From a virus: 21,353 nucleotides of DNA. The stretch is taken from positions 1 to 21,353 of the IMG/VR virus record IMGVR_UViG_3300034418_003752, one strand, 5' to 3'. The notes below the pieces were generated by a model. That model was not told where the DNA came from. It worked only from the letters and a program-made list of their open reading frames with translations, and searched no databases. A program made the position numbers and the translations under genes. Positions 10,002 through 21,000 of this stretch are shown here, one piece after another. Position 1 is the stretch's first letter. Every line of letters starts with the position of its first letter.

Positions 10002-12127
10002 TGTCCAATTTAATCGACATAGAAGGATATGAAACTAAGGGGATTAAGATCGACCCTAACGGTACAGAAGGAGAAGTTCTCGAACTCCATGGGCTACTCG
10101 TGGTACTTCCAAAGAAACCGCGCAGATCGGAAATTCTCTTCCATGACCTACCAAAGGCAATGCAGTTGTGGAAGAGGCTACCTATGCCAGAGGAATTGCA
10201 GCGGATACGCAGTATGGATGAGTGGCTCGAAAAGCCTGCCGAGTTTCGGAAAAAGTTTCGTGCTTACATCGAACAAGAGTTTCAGCGTAGGCGCGACGGT
10301 GTTTGGTTTTACAATAATGGGGTCCCTACGTATATTACAGGGCGACACTATATGTTTCTACAATGGTCTAAAATTGATATCGGATATCCATCATACCTCG
10401 CTTTCCAAAAGGAAATCTTTCTTCACATGGCTGCTTGCGAAGCTGATCCCCGTTGTTTCGGTCAGCTATATACTAAGTGTCGCCGTTCTGGCTACACTAA
10501 TATATGCTCTGCTGTCCTTGTGGACGAAGCTAGTCAAGTTAAAGAGAAACTTCTGGGCATTCAGTCAAAGACTGGTAAGGACTCCCAGGAAAACATTTTC
10601 ATGAAGAAAGTAGTTGCGATATTTCGCAGCTACCCGTTTTTCTTCAAACCAATTCAGGATGGTACTACGAATCCCCGCATGGAGCTCGCTTTCAGAGAGC
10701 CTTCGAAGAGAATTACTAAAAACAACAAAACCTCAAACAGAGGAGACGCCCTCAACACGGTTATAAACTGGAAGAACACTACGAATAACGCATATGACGG
10801 TGAGAAGCTGCACATGCTATACCTCGATGAGGCGGGTAAGTGGGAGAAGCCAGCAGACATACGCGAAGCATGGAGGATTGAAAGAACCTGTCTTATTGTA
10901 GGTAAAAAGGTTGTCGGGAAAGCTCTAGTTGGCAGCACGGTCAATCCGATGGATAAGGGAGGAAGCGAATACAGGGATTTATGGGCTGATTCAGATCCAA
11001 ACGAGCGAAACAACAACGGTCGTACTCGCTCTGGCCTCTACCGTATTTTTATCCCAGCATATAATGCGCTGGAAGGGTTTTTTGATAAACACGGAAACGC
11101 CGTTGTAGAAGAGCCAGAAAAAGAAATAGAGGGGGTAGATGGAGATTTCGTGGACCAGGGTAGCCGAAAATACCTTAAAAATGAGAGACACTCGTTTAAA
11201 GATGATCCGTCTGAGCTAAACGAGATTATTAGGCAGTTCCCGTTCACTGAAGATGAAGCGTTTAGAGACAGCATTGAGGGGAGTTTATTTAATATCGGAA
11301 AGATATATCAGCAGATAGAGCATAACGATAACCTGTATCCAAACCCAGTGGTGCAAGGTAATTTTGTATGGAGAACGAAAGACGAGGAGGTTGTTTTCTC
11401 GCCTGACCCCAACGGTAGATTTCGTGTAGCTTGGCTGCCGCCTGATCACCTAAGAAATAAAAAAGCTGATGATCGTGGAAAGCGCGTCGCCCCAAACTCT
11501 CATATCGGTGTAGGCGGCGTTGACTCATATGACCTAGACGCAACCGTTGACGGTAGAGGCTCTAAGGGTGCGCTTCACCTCTACAATAAATTCAACATGG
11601 ATGTGCCGCCAAATATGTTTGTGGTGGAGTATGCCTCCCGCCCAGATTTAGCTAGTATTTTTTATGAAGACGTGCTTATGTGTGCGTTTTTTTACGGGTA
11701 TCCGATACTTATAGAAAACAATAAATACGGGATAGCCAGGTACTTTGAATCAAGGGGCTATGACGGCTATTTGATGGATAGGCCATCCCACCTTAGAAAT
11801 AATAGCTCTAGCTCTAATGTCAGAACCAAGGGCATACCGTCTAACTCTCAGGACGTTATTCAGGCTCATGCCCATGCCATTGAAGCCTATATTCACGATC
11901 ATGTTGGAATCAACCCCGAAAACGGTGAAATAGGTAAAATGATGTTTAACAGGACGTTAGAGGACTGGATCGGCTACAAAATAGACAAGCGAACTAAGTT
12001 TGACTTGACTATTAGCTCTGGGTTGGCGCTACTTGCGGCGCAAAAAGAAAAAAAAGAAAAGCCTAAATCTGACTTTTCTGATAAGAAGTTTTTTAGGACT
12101 CACAAGCCAAAAGCCTGGCACTTGTAG
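10001..12127 (+). CDS. terL: terminase large subunit, 708 aa
   Basis: ATP-driven DNA packaging motor and nuclease. The ATPase has a Walker A-like site at residues 159-166 (KCRRSGYT), Walker B at 273-277 (LYLDE) and a motif III-like GSTVN at 311-315. The nuclease (RNase H fold) has Asp508 (GGVDSYD), Glu572 (LIENN) and Asp668 (KFDLT), the usual acidic triad. Unusually the Walker A lysine is replaced by Tyr165, so GYT stands where GK[ST] is expected; Lys159, Arg161 or Arg162 may serve instead. The last 35 residues are Lys-rich. It follows the zinc-ribbon gene with TAATG coupling and precedes the portal, the normal packaging order. The family is certain; the ATPase motif is atypical. Confidence 0.9.
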   Translation: MSNLIDIEGYETKGIKIDPNGTEGEVLELHGLLVVLPKKPRRSEILFHDLPKAMQLWKRLPMPEELQRIRSMDEWLEKPAEFRKKFRAYIEQEFQRRRDGVWFYNNGVPTYITGRHYMFLQWSKIDIGYPSYLAFQKEIFLHMAACEADPRCFGQLYTKCRRSGYTNICSAVLVDEASQVKEKLLGIQSKTGKDSQENIFMKKVVAIFRSYPFFFKPIQDGTTNPRMELAFREPSKRITKNNKTSNRGDALNTVINWKNTTNNAYDGEKLHMLYLDEAGKWEKPADIREAWRIERTCLIVGKKVVGKALVGSTVNPMDKGGSEYRDLWADSDPNERNNNGRTRSGLYRIFIPAYNALEGFFDKHGNAVVEEPEKEIEGVDGDFVDQGSRKYLKNERHSFKDDPSELNEIIRQFPFTEDEAFRDSIEGSLFNIGKIYQQIEHNDNLYPNPVVQGNFVWRTKDEEVVFSPDPNGRFRVAWLPPDHLRNKKADDRGKRVAPNSHIGVGGVDSYDLDATVDGRGSKGALHLYNKFNMDVPPNMFVVEYASRPDLASIFYEDVLMCAFFYGYPILIENNKYGIARYFESRGYDGYLMDRPSHLRNNSSSSNVRTKGIPSNSQDVIQAHAHAIEAYIHDHVGINPENGEIGKMMFNRTLEDWIGYKIDKRTKFDLTISSGLALLAAQKEKKEKPKSDFSDKKFFRTHKPKAWHL

Positions 12128-12133
12128 TTTTAC

Positions 12134-12141
12134 TATATTTG
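12134..12141 (+). promoter_or_regulatory. -7 element TATATTTG upstream of the portal gene
   Basis: A perfect TAnnTTTG element directly after the terminase stop, leaving a leader of about 25-30 nt before ATG 12172. No good -33 element; it may allow extra transcription of portal and fibre genes. Confidence 0.5.
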
Positions 12142-12171
12142 CAATGAGTTAAAATAACTCTACCACTGCAG

Positions 12172-14604
12172 ATGTATAGTAATAATAAAAAATCTTCTAA
12201 CTTTCCTGACCCGTTGGCTTCCTCTGAGGAAAAGCAGGGAAAAGATTATGGGCTTAAGTATGCTAAGTCTATATATCAGCAATGGGGAAAGATGGATCAG
12301 CAAAACTCCGTATACGGAAACAGAAAGAAGACGTTTGAGAAAAACCGTAGATACGCAAACGGAACGCAGGATACGGCTATCTACAGGTCGCTTCTTACTT
12401 CTCTTGACCCTAATAACGGCGATGGAAGTATGCTTAATCTGGATTTCACGCCAGTTCCTATCCTTCCTAAATTCGTTAGAATTGTAGTAAACAAAATACT
12501 ATCTTTTAGTCCATATCCTAACCTAGAGGCCATCGACCCGCTTTCTTCTTCCGAAAAAGACAAAGAAAGAAGGAAGATGGAGATGATGATTCAGGCTAAA
12601 GAACAATTAGCCAAGATCGAAGAAAAGACAGGGGTGAGCGTAGGCATGAAGGCTAGTGAGATACCAGAGACCCTTGAGGAAGCCGAGATATTTATCGGAA
12701 ATAACATTAAGTCTTCTTCTGAAATTGCGGCGCAGATTGCAACCAACCTTACGCTAGAGTGGAACGACTTTAATGAAAACATATTCAGACGCTGCGTTAA
12801 TGACCTTACCGTTCTTGGTATGGCGGTCACAAAAAGAGACAATGACCCTGAGTATGGTATTACGACCAGCTATGTCGACCCGTTAAATTTCGTTCACAGC
12901 TTCACCGAAGATCCTAACTTTAGTGATCTCGTTTATGCTGGACACGTTAGACACATTCCTATTCAGGAGCTTAAGCGCATGGCAGGCGACCAGTTTACAG
13001 AAGATGATTACAAAAAGATCGCTCAGCGAGCTCAGAAGAAATACGGGTATGACGCTTCTAAGCTCAACCAGTCTTCGTATGACAGGGTAAATAACGTATC
13101 TAGCTTTGGATACGATGAGTATATGATTGAGGTGCTGGACTTTGAGTTTATGTCTGTTGATTGTGAGTATTTTGAATCTAAGGAGAGTAGATACGGAAAC
13201 ATTGGTTTTTATTCTAAGGGGGAGAACTACAAGGGACCTAAAAACTCTGTATTCAATAGAGAAGTGATGAAGCTTGAAAACGCCTCTGTTTATGGCGGAT
13301 GCTACATCTTGGGTACTGACTTCCTGTTTAACTACGGAAAGAAAAACAATATTCCGAAGAATATTCACGACATCTCTCGAACCAATCTTTCGTATTCTGT
13401 CTGCGCCACTAACTTGCTGGATATGATGCCTAAGTCCATGGTGGATAGCTGCATTGGTTTTGCGGATCAGCTTCAGTTGACTCACCTTAAAATTCAGCAG
13501 GCCGTAGCTAAAGCTAAGCCAGACGGTATTATTATCGACATAGAAGGATTGGAGAATGTTCAGTTAGGTAAAGGCGGTGAACTCCAGCCTTTGGATCTAC
13601 ATGATATTTACGAGCAGACGGGCGTCTTCTACTACAGAAGTAAAAACCCAGAGGGTGGTTTTCAAAACCCGCCTATTAGGGAGATCGGAAATAGTATTCG
13701 AAATATTAACGAGTTAATCGGTCTGTATAACCACTACCTCAGAATGATTCGTGATGCAACGGGTATTAACGAGGTAATGGATGCATCGACACCTAAGTCT
13801 GACGCTTTGGTGGGCGTAAGACAACAAGCATTAGCTGCTGCAAATAATGCTATCTATGATATCACAAACTCTTCTATGGTTCTCTATAAGAAGGTTTGTA
13901 GCGATATCGTAAAGTGCGTTCAGATTATTCATCCAGATTCCATTCTTTACCGCATTTATGAGAACGCAATCGGAAAAGAAAACATGAAAGTACTAAGCTC
14001 TTTTAGGAACCTGGCTATGTATAACTTCGGTGTACGTGTGGTCAAAGAAATGGAGGAAGCAGAGCGGCAGTATTTAGAACAGAACATTCAAATTGCTCTT
14101 GGTCAGAAAGAAATCGATTTAGAAGATGCTATTGCTGTTCGTCAGTTAAAGGATATTAATCAGGCCGAGAGACTTCTCATTGTGCGTCGTAAGAAGCGTA
14201 TGGCTCAGCAACAGCAGATCGCTATGCAGAACTCTCAGCAGCAGGCTCAGATTCAGCAGCAGGCGGCGCAGGCTGCTTCTCAGGCAAGACAGCAGGAGCT
14301 TCAGATGGAGGCGCAACTGAAGGCGCAAGAGATGCAACTAAAGACTCAACTAGAGGCTCAGTTAGAAGAAGTGAAGCACGGGTTTAGAAAAGAGATAGAG
14401 ATGATTAAGGCTCAGGCTACGCTTGGGTTTAAGGAGGACGACAAAAACTTCAAAGAGAAACTTGAGGTTCTTAAGGAAGATAGAAAAGACGACCGAGTAA
14501 AGAAGCAGGCTGCGGAGCAGAGCAAGCTTATCTCTCAGAGAAAAGGGGATAGGGGTGAGCTTCCAGAAGAACCTGGAAACATAACATCAGAAATATTAGG
14601 GTAA
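12172..14604 (+). CDS. portal protein, 810 aa
   Basis: The dodecameric head-tail connector through which DNA is packaged. Placement directly after the terminase, length, an N-terminal region typical of portals (KFVRIVVNKILSF near residues 99-111), the segment LGMAVTKRDNDPEYGI followed by YVDPLNFVH (residues about 215-240), and a long helical C terminus support this. Residues about 675-790 are Gln/Glu/Lys-rich coiled coil with QQQ runs (RMAQQQQIAMQNSQQQAQ and beyond), as in the large portals of some Bacteroidota phages. It is longer than common portals (about 400-600 aa), the excess mainly in this tail. Assignment rests on context and pattern; a structure comparison would settle it. Confidence 0.75.
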   Translation: MYSNNKKSSNFPDPLASSEEKQGKDYGLKYAKSIYQQWGKMDQQNSVYGNRKKTFEKNRRYANGTQDTAIYRSLLTSLDPNNGDGSMLNLDFTPVPILPKFVRIVVNKILSFSPYPNLEAIDPLSSSEKDKERRKMEMMIQAKEQLAKIEEKTGVSVGMKASEIPETLEEAEIFIGNNIKSSSEIAAQIATNLTLEWNDFNENIFRRCVNDLTVLGMAVTKRDNDPEYGITTSYVDPLNFVHSFTEDPNFSDLVYAGHVRHIPIQELKRMAGDQFTEDDYKKIAQRAQKKYGYDASKLNQSSYDRVNNVSSFGYDEYMIEVLDFEFMSVDCEYFESKESRYGNIGFYSKGENYKGPKNSVFNREVMKLENASVYGGCYILGTDFLFNYGKKNNIPKNIHDISRTNLSYSVCATNLLDMMPKSMVDSCIGFADQLQLTHLKIQQAVAKAKPDGIIIDIEGLENVQLGKGGELQPLDLHDIYEQTGVFYYRSKNPEGGFQNPPIREIGNSIRNINELIGLYNHYLRMIRDATGINEVMDASTPKSDALVGVRQQALAAANNAIYDITNSSMVLYKKVCSDIVKCVQIIHPDSILYRIYENAIGKENMKVLSSFRNLAMYNFGVRVVKEMEEAERQYLEQNIQIALGQKEIDLEDAIAVRQLKDINQAERLLIVRRKKRMAQQQQIAMQNSQQQAQIQQQAAQAASQARQQELQMEAQLKAQEMQLKTQLEAQLEEVKHGFRKEIEMIKAQATLGFKEDDKNFKEKLEVLKEDRKDDRVKKQAAEQSKLISQRKGDRGELPEEPGNITSEILG

Positions 14605-14608
14605 CAAG

Positions 14609-15055
14609 ATGGCAAATCAAATCAACTTAGATAGGTCGCAAAGAGTAGACATCACTTGCAAGCGAGGAGACACGTTTAACCTTAACCTCGAACTCAAGGA
14701 TGATGCAGGAATAGCTTTAGTTTTGGGTAACACTCAGGACTCTAATCTTTCTGATTATTACTTCTACAAGATGGAGGTTAGGGAGGTTGACACTCATGAT
14801 GGGACAGGTGGGCCAGGAACCACTGAGGGATATGTTTTGCAAATGGATGGCACCGTCTCAACCACAGACGATGGCCTCGTTACTTTTACTAAATCTCACG
14901 ATCAAATGACTGGGGTTAACGTTCCTTCTGGGATTTATGTCTATGATATTCAGCAAAAAATCGCCCCCAATTCAGGTGGTACAAGCCCTTCTTCTGTAGA
15001 GACTTTGCTTTACGGTATTTTCAAAATTGTAGAAGACGTAACGGTTGCTGTATAA
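14609..15055 (+). CDS. small beta-rich protein before the fibres, 148 aa (possible baseplate or fibre adaptor)
   Basis: The N-terminal part reads RVDITCKRGDTFNLNLELKD, like the first strands of BppU-N-type baseplate domains, followed by many Thr/Ser/Gly strands, a FYKMEVREVD strand and a GIYVYDIQQKI strand. It probably forms a beta sandwich that anchors the fibre. It lies directly before, and overlaps, the fibre gene (TAATG). The BppU-like match is by eye. Confidence 0.6.
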   Translation: MANQINLDRSQRVDITCKRGDTFNLNLELKDDAGIALVLGNTQDSNLSDYYFYKMEVREVDTHDGTGGPGTTEGYVLQMDGTVSTTDDGLVTFTKSHDQMTGVNVPSGIYVYDIQQKIAPNSGGTSPSSVETLLYGIFKIVEDVTVAV

Positions 15056-18042
15056 TGGCTAGGGCTAGAATCAACGTAACCGTCTCTAAAGGCCCTAAAG
15101 GAGACAAAGGGGATACTGGCGCTACAGGTGCCCAAGGATTAAAAGGGGATAAAGGAGATAAGGGTCAGAAAGGTGACACAGGTGATGCAGCCACCATCAG
15201 TGTAAGCTCGTCAACACAAACAAAATCTCCAGGAACTAACGCTACCGTTATAAACACAGGTACATCTTCGGCTGCTGTATTCGAGTTTGCTATCCCGCAA
15301 GGAGCAACAGGGGCGACGGGGGCGACGGGCCCACAAGGAGCAACAGGGGCCACAGGTCCGCAGGGTCCTCAAGGCATTCAGGGTGAGACAGGCGCTACAG
15401 GTCCACAAGGACCGCAAGGCATTCAAGGCCCAGCAGGGGATATCTCCACTTCCAGCATAGATGATCTCACCGACGTAGACACCACCACGGTAGCACCTGC
15501 TGACGGCCAGGCTTTGGTGTGGGATGACGCGAACAGTCAATGGGAACCAGGTGATGTTGGAATTGACGGTATAGTTTCTGCTCCAATAGATAAGGACAAT
15601 TTGTCTGAGTGGAGGGTGTCTTCATCATCTCAAATGATAAGCGTAGGCTCATGGACTTACAATGGGATAACAAAGGTTCCATTTGGCGAAGGCCATCCAA
15701 GAGATCTATATTTCAAGCCAGACGGCACAAGGCTTTACGTTGTTGGGAACGGTCTTGATGATATTGCCTCTGTGGACTTGCCTGTTGCCTGGGATTTGAG
15801 TTCGCTTAGTTCGTCATCAACCGTCACCACAGTTAATATTGCTGGGTCTAGTTCTATTGGCGGATCAGGACTTGAAGGTAGCCTTTATAGTTTATACGTA
15901 GCCTCAGACCCTAATGATACAGACACATACGGTAAAAAGTTTTTCATCTGTGGGTCATCAAAAGATGAGGTCCAAGAATATACATGTTCAACTGCGTGGG
16001 ATTTATCTACCATGTCTGTGGACGCAACGGATTACTTGCAAGTTAGTTCAGTCACAGGTGGATCACCCTATGGTGTGACATTCAAGCCAGACGGGTCTGT
16101 CATGTACGTATCGAACACAGGTTCTGGTGTTTTTCATTATGACCTGTCAACTAACTGGGATTTAAGCACTGCCGTACATGATTCAAATAAATCTATAAAT
16201 CTATCCCTCTTTGATTCGGCTAATAATGCAGAGACGCAAATCCGAAATCTTACTTTTTCAAGTGATGGCACAAAGGTTTATATAGTTGGTGACGGGAGGG
16301 AGTGCTTATGGCAACTCAACCTGTCTACACCTTGGGATATTTCAACTTATATTCAAGACCAGGTTCTCACTCTCGGTAGTGGTTACATTGAGAACTCTTT
16401 TGATTCTGGACATAATTTCTCGGTTAGTTCTGGCGTTTACAACACGGATGATTATTTCTTTATTTTATTCAATCTTAATGACCAAATAATAAGGATAGAC
16501 AAAGTTGGTAACTTAATAAGTATTGATGGTTCTTACATAGAGAGCAGACCTGAATTTATGAATGGCCTTACTGCTTATTCTAGCATCTCTACAACTGGAA
16601 ATATATATGCCCCAGGTGCTGGATCTCGATTTGGTGGCAATATGTATGTTAATGGGCAGGTAAACATAGGTACTATTAATGGAAGCGGACTGTATCAGAA
16701 TGGCTCGCAGTTTCATGTTGGAGCACCATGGATAAGATTTAGTGGTGAAGGCCAAGCAAACGTTGGTGCTAACGAATACGGTCTTTACTTGAGGCCAACG
16801 GCTGGATATCGAGACGCTCTTTACAATTTGTACCTTCCCAATGTTAACGGAACCCTTAAGACCGATCAGGAAACCTATTATCTTGGAAGGTTTGATTCTG
16901 AAGCTGAATCAAAGGTCACTGGGGCCACAGAGGTAGTTGAATACTATTACACGGCAAGGGCAGATGGTCAAGGAGAAAAGGAGGCTTTTCTTTACGATGT
17001 CGCTGCGTCAGGGCAAACGATATCTAGAAAGGTTTATTACGCCACTAAAGCCCTTGCGGATCCAGATACCGCTGTTGATTGGACACTCGACACTTCGCAC
17101 TCATCTTATACTGACTCCGTTACCGCCGCTAAAGCTTTGCTGAACTCGGCAACATCTGGTACACCCCCTCTAACTCTTAAGGTGGCTACTACGGGTCTCT
17201 CCAGTGTAAACTTCTTAAAGCTAGACAGTGGTGATTTCACCCTGGCTTACAGCTTGAGGCTGGTAAACCCAAGCTACACTGGAGCGGCAATAAGGGTCAT
17301 AAACGACAGCAATGTGGAGGCAGACATCGGTTTTGTGGAAGAAGAACTTGACACTACGGCTCTTTTGAATCACTGCGGTTCAGGAGATGGGTACATCACG
17401 ATTTGGTACGATCAGGCTCAAAACGGGGCTACGGGATCGGGGAACGACGCTAGTTATGGCAACCCTTACTTCACTCCAGTGAATCGACCTAAGATTGTCA
17501 GTGCTGGCTCTGTGCTCACTGATGGCGGTAAGCCGTGCTTGTTTGTTGAGGACTCCTCTCTTCAGTTAGAAAGCCAGGTAGACTTCACTCCAAATGGAAC
17601 CATGATTGCTTACGTGGCTTCAAAGGATGCCTCCGCAGACTTCAACTCTGGTATGATACTGGGCGACTTCCAAGGAACTAGCAACCAACAGAACAGAATC
17701 TGGGAGAAAACCACGCAAATTGAAGGTCAAGTTCATGGCAGTAACACAAATTACACGTTTGCATCTCCAGAAGACGGGACTGTTGTTGGAGCTGGTCAGA
17801 AGTTAGTTGCTTTTTACAGAGATTCTTCTAATTATTGGTATATAGACAGGAATTCTGTAACCTCTGGAAGCAGTCTCAATAGAAACTACAATTTTTGCGT
17901 TCAGACCTTGTTTAACGGCTACAACACTATAGCGTATTCTTATCATGGAAACGTACAGGAGATTGTTATGTTCAATACTGATAAATCCTCTGAGCGAGCC
18001 GCGATTAAGTCAAACATCAATACGTACTACAGCATTTACTAA
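15055..18042 (+). CDS. collagen-like tail fibre with WD-like and ABF-type domains, 995 aa
   Basis: Host-recognition fibre. Residues 13-45 and 83-129 are collagen-type Gly-X-Y repeats (for example GDKGDTGATGAQGLKGDKGD), separated by a spacer module (residues about 48-82: AATISVSSS ... AAVFEFAIPQG). Residues about 205-480 contain propeller-like repeats with FKPDGTRLYVVG, FKPDGSVMYVSNTG, FSSDGTKVYIVGDG and W-DLST. Near 725-810, AYSLRLVNPSYTGAAIRV and ITIWYDQA resemble the arabinofuranosidase-B-type fold used in phage fibres. The last 180 residues look LamG/concanavalin-like, ending in QEIVMFNTDKSSERAAIKSNI. Trimerisation by the collagen part is expected. No chaperone domain seen. TAATG coupling to the next fibre gene. 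Confidence 0.85.
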   Translation: MARARINVTVSKGPKGDKGDTGATGAQGLKGDKGDKGQKGDTGDAATISVSSSTQTKSPGTNATVINTGTSSAAVFEFAIPQGATGATGATGPQGATGATGPQGPQGIQGETGATGPQGPQGIQGPAGDISTSSIDDLTDVDTTTVAPADGQALVWDDANSQWEPGDVGIDGIVSAPIDKDNLSEWRVSSSSQMISVGSWTYNGITKVPFGEGHPRDLYFKPDGTRLYVVGNGLDDIASVDLPVAWDLSSLSSSSTVTTVNIAGSSSIGGSGLEGSLYSLYVASDPNDTDTYGKKFFICGSSKDEVQEYTCSTAWDLSTMSVDATDYLQVSSVTGGSPYGVTFKPDGSVMYVSNTGSGVFHYDLSTNWDLSTAVHDSNKSINLSLFDSANNAETQIRNLTFSSDGTKVYIVGDGRECLWQLNLSTPWDISTYIQDQVLTLGSGYIENSFDSGHNFSVSSGVYNTDDYFFILFNLNDQIIRIDKVGNLISIDGSYIESRPEFMNGLTAYSSISTTGNIYAPGAGSRFGGNMYVNGQVNIGTINGSGLYQNGSQFHVGAPWIRFSGEGQANVGANEYGLYLRPTAGYRDALYNLYLPNVNGTLKTDQETYYLGRFDSEAESKVTGATEVVEYYYTARADGQGEKEAFLYDVAASGQTISRKVYYATKALADPDTAVDWTLDTSHSSYTDSVTAAKALLNSATSGTPPLTLKVATTGLSSVNFLKLDSGDFTLAYSLRLVNPSYTGAAIRVINDSNVEADIGFVEEELDTTALLNHCGSGDGYITIWYDQAQNGATGSGNDASYGNPYFTPVNRPKIVSAGSVLTDGGKPCLFVEDSSLQLESQVDFTPNGTMIAYVASKDASADFNSGMILGDFQGTSNQQNRIWEKTTQIEGQVHGSNTNYTFASPEDGTVVGAGQKLVAFYRDSSNYWYIDRNSVTSGSSLNRNYNFCVQTLFNGYNTIAYSYHGNVQEIVMFNTDKSSERAAIKSNINTYYSIY

Positions 18043-21000
18043 TGGCTATAAACTTCGACAGCGACACTAACCAGGTAAACATCACGGTACCATCACCGAC
18101 TACTATCACGGTGACCAAACCCGCTGATGTTTCTGTTACGGTTACAGAAAAAGGAATTAAAGGGGATGCAGCCACCATTACGGCGGGTACGGTTACCACC
18201 GTGGCCGAGGGTGTTCCTGCGGCTGTAGTGAATAGCGGTACCACGAAGGATGCTGTATTTGACTTCTCCATCCCAACTGGTCCAACGGGGGCTACTGGTG
18301 ATGCCGCTACCATCACGGTTGGTACTGTAACTACGGGCGTAGAAGGGAGTTCAGCCACAGTCACTAACTCTGGCACAAGTGGGGCTGCTGTATTTGATTT
18401 CTCAATTCCTGTTGGGGCCACGGGAGCGACTGGCGCTACAGGAGCTACAGGAGCTACAGGACCTGCTGGTGCAGATGGTGCAGATGGACAGGGGGTTCCC
18501 ACAGGGGGTGTTGCAGATCAGATAATTGTTAAGCAAAGCGCTACTGATTACGATACCGCTTGGGATTACATTCAGACAATTACAGAAGCCGTAAAAAACG
18601 TAAGTGGCGGCCCTCTTGACAAGGGCACCCCACTCCACGTCACTGGGTCTACTGGAAACACCGTTGAGGTTATTGCTGCAGATGCAACCACTAATTACCC
18701 AGCGCACTTAATTCTGAACGAGGACCTTGTTGACGAAGCAGAGGGAAGGGCCGTTGCTTTAGGCTTTATAAACAACATAGACGTCCCTGATGCATCTATC
18801 TATTCTGAGGGCCAAACCGTTTACCTTGGTGCTTCGGGTGGATGGACAACCACTAAGCCAACTGGTACTAGCGCTATTCAGAACCTTGGGGTTATCGTTA
18901 AAGTAAACGTTTCTGGGAACAAAATCTCGGGCGTTGTGCTTGGAGCTGGGAGAGCTAATGACGTGCCGAATTTACCTTCTGGTAAGTTCTTTATTGGTAG
19001 CGCTACAAACACTACTACGTCTGCATACACGCTTCCTACTGCTGACGGCACAACAGGACAGCTTTTACAAACCGACGGTGCTGGTGCGGTTACGTTCGTA
19101 GACTTCTCAGGATCCCCTTGGACAACCTCTGGTAGCGACATCTACTACACTGCTGGGAATGTAGGAATTGGAACTAGCTCTCCAGGAGTAGCGCTAGATA
19201 TCGCTGGCCAGATTAACGCTACTTCTAGCACATTCCCAGTCCTTGGCTTTACAAGAGAAACCACCCTCACCTCTGGTGCATTTACTGACGCTACTGGTAT
19301 CGCTAGCGCAATGGAACTCACCACTAAGACAAGTGGCGACATGGGTGACGGTTTTGGTGGAGGTATTGTATTTACCCTTAATGACGTAACAGAGACGTCT
19401 ACTAGTAATTACGTAGCTAGATTATACGCTCGAAGAGACGGAGCAGACAATACGGGGGCTTTACAATTCTTTACTGGAACGAACGGTCTTGACCCATCTA
19501 TGATAATTAGAGGGTCTGGGAATGTAGGTATCGGTACGGCTACACCTGCTGAGGCATTGGATGTTGTTGGAAAAGCTAACATTACGGACGCTAGTAATAA
19601 CGTATTAATATCTACTGGGAATAGCACAATTACTGCAACCAACACAGTAGCAGTAGGCTACCAAGCTTTAACTGCCTTAACCATAGGAGCTGGGAATACT
19701 GCTGTAGGTTATCAGGCTGGGGATGCTTTAACCGCTGGATCAAACAACACTCTCTTAGGTTATTCTGCTGGAACAAGCTTAACTGGTAGTAATAACACCA
19801 TTCTAGGGTATGAAGCTGGGTTGAATGCTGTCGGTTATGGAAATCAAGTTTATGTAGGTTACAGGGCAGGGGCTGGGTTTTCAGGGGATGATGACCAATG
19901 CGTTATGGTTGGTTCTGAAGCTGGTGGGTCCAATATGGGAGCTTGGGGAGTTGGCGTTGGTTTTCAAGCTAACTACAATACAAGCGGCTATGGCATCGTA
20001 GGCGTTGGGTATCAAGCTAACAGAACAAACACTGGTGCTTACTCTGTTGGGATTGGGCATGAAGCAGGATATAATAGCTCTGGAGAAAATTCAATTAGAA
20101 TTGGAAAGCACTCAGGTTATAGCTCCACTGGTGCAAACACCATTGCTATAGGTGCAGACTCCTTAAAAGTTACTACGGTTGACAACACAGTAGCAGTAGG
20201 TTACGAAGCATTAAAAGCGCTGACTACTGGTGGGTCTAATACTGCGCTTGGTGACAGAACATCAAGGGCTATAACTAGCGGTAGCGGAAACACCTCTGTC
20301 GGCATATTGGGTTTAAGCAACGTAACAACAACAAGCAACAACACTTCTGTTGGTGCTCAGGCATTGCAATTAACCACTGGGTCAAACAACACGGCTGTTG
20401 GTTTTCAGTCTGGTAATTCAATAACTACTAGCTCTGATAATACACTTCTTGGTTATGCTAGCGGTATTTTTAATACTGGGTCACAGAATGTAGCCCTTGG
20501 TAGCAGGGCTATGTACGGATCCCCTGGTTCTTCAACCTTCTCCAATACAGTAGCAGTCGGATACCAAGCATTAACCGCACTAACTACTGGAACGGGTAAC
20601 ACAGCAGTAGGTTATCAGGCTGGGGTTGCTTTGACTACTGGGGCTAACAACACGTTCCTTGGCTATCAGGCGGGAGACTCAATACTTCAGAGCAATAATA
20701 CCATTATAGGCTATGGAGCGGGGGCAACTGGTGCTAATGTCAATGGGACTGTGATTATAGGTTCTGGGGCAGCTGCCTTAGCAACAGGACCAACATATGG
20801 GGTTATCATAGGCTATCAAGCGGCAGGAAGCGCTGCCCAAAACGCTGGAAATGGCGGGGTTGTTATCGGTTTCAGGGCTGGTCAAAACAACACAGGTACT
20901 GGAAACGTGTTAATTGGGGCGAATGCTGGTCAGACTGGTAATGGTGTCGATAATATTTTCATAGGGAAAAACTCAGGTCAAAACGAAACAGGCTCCAACA

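Noticed and set aside
15165-15540. Antisense open frames opposite the collagen-like part of the first fibre
   Set aside because: They arise from the Gly-X-Y codon pattern read in reverse (Ala/Pro/Val or Cys/Leu/Arg-rich) and have no start signals.
18017-18502. A 161-codon Pro/Val/Ala-rich minus-strand frame opposite the second fibre
   Set aside because: Its APVAPVAP sequence is the mirror of the collagen-like GATGATG run, with no leader or promoter.
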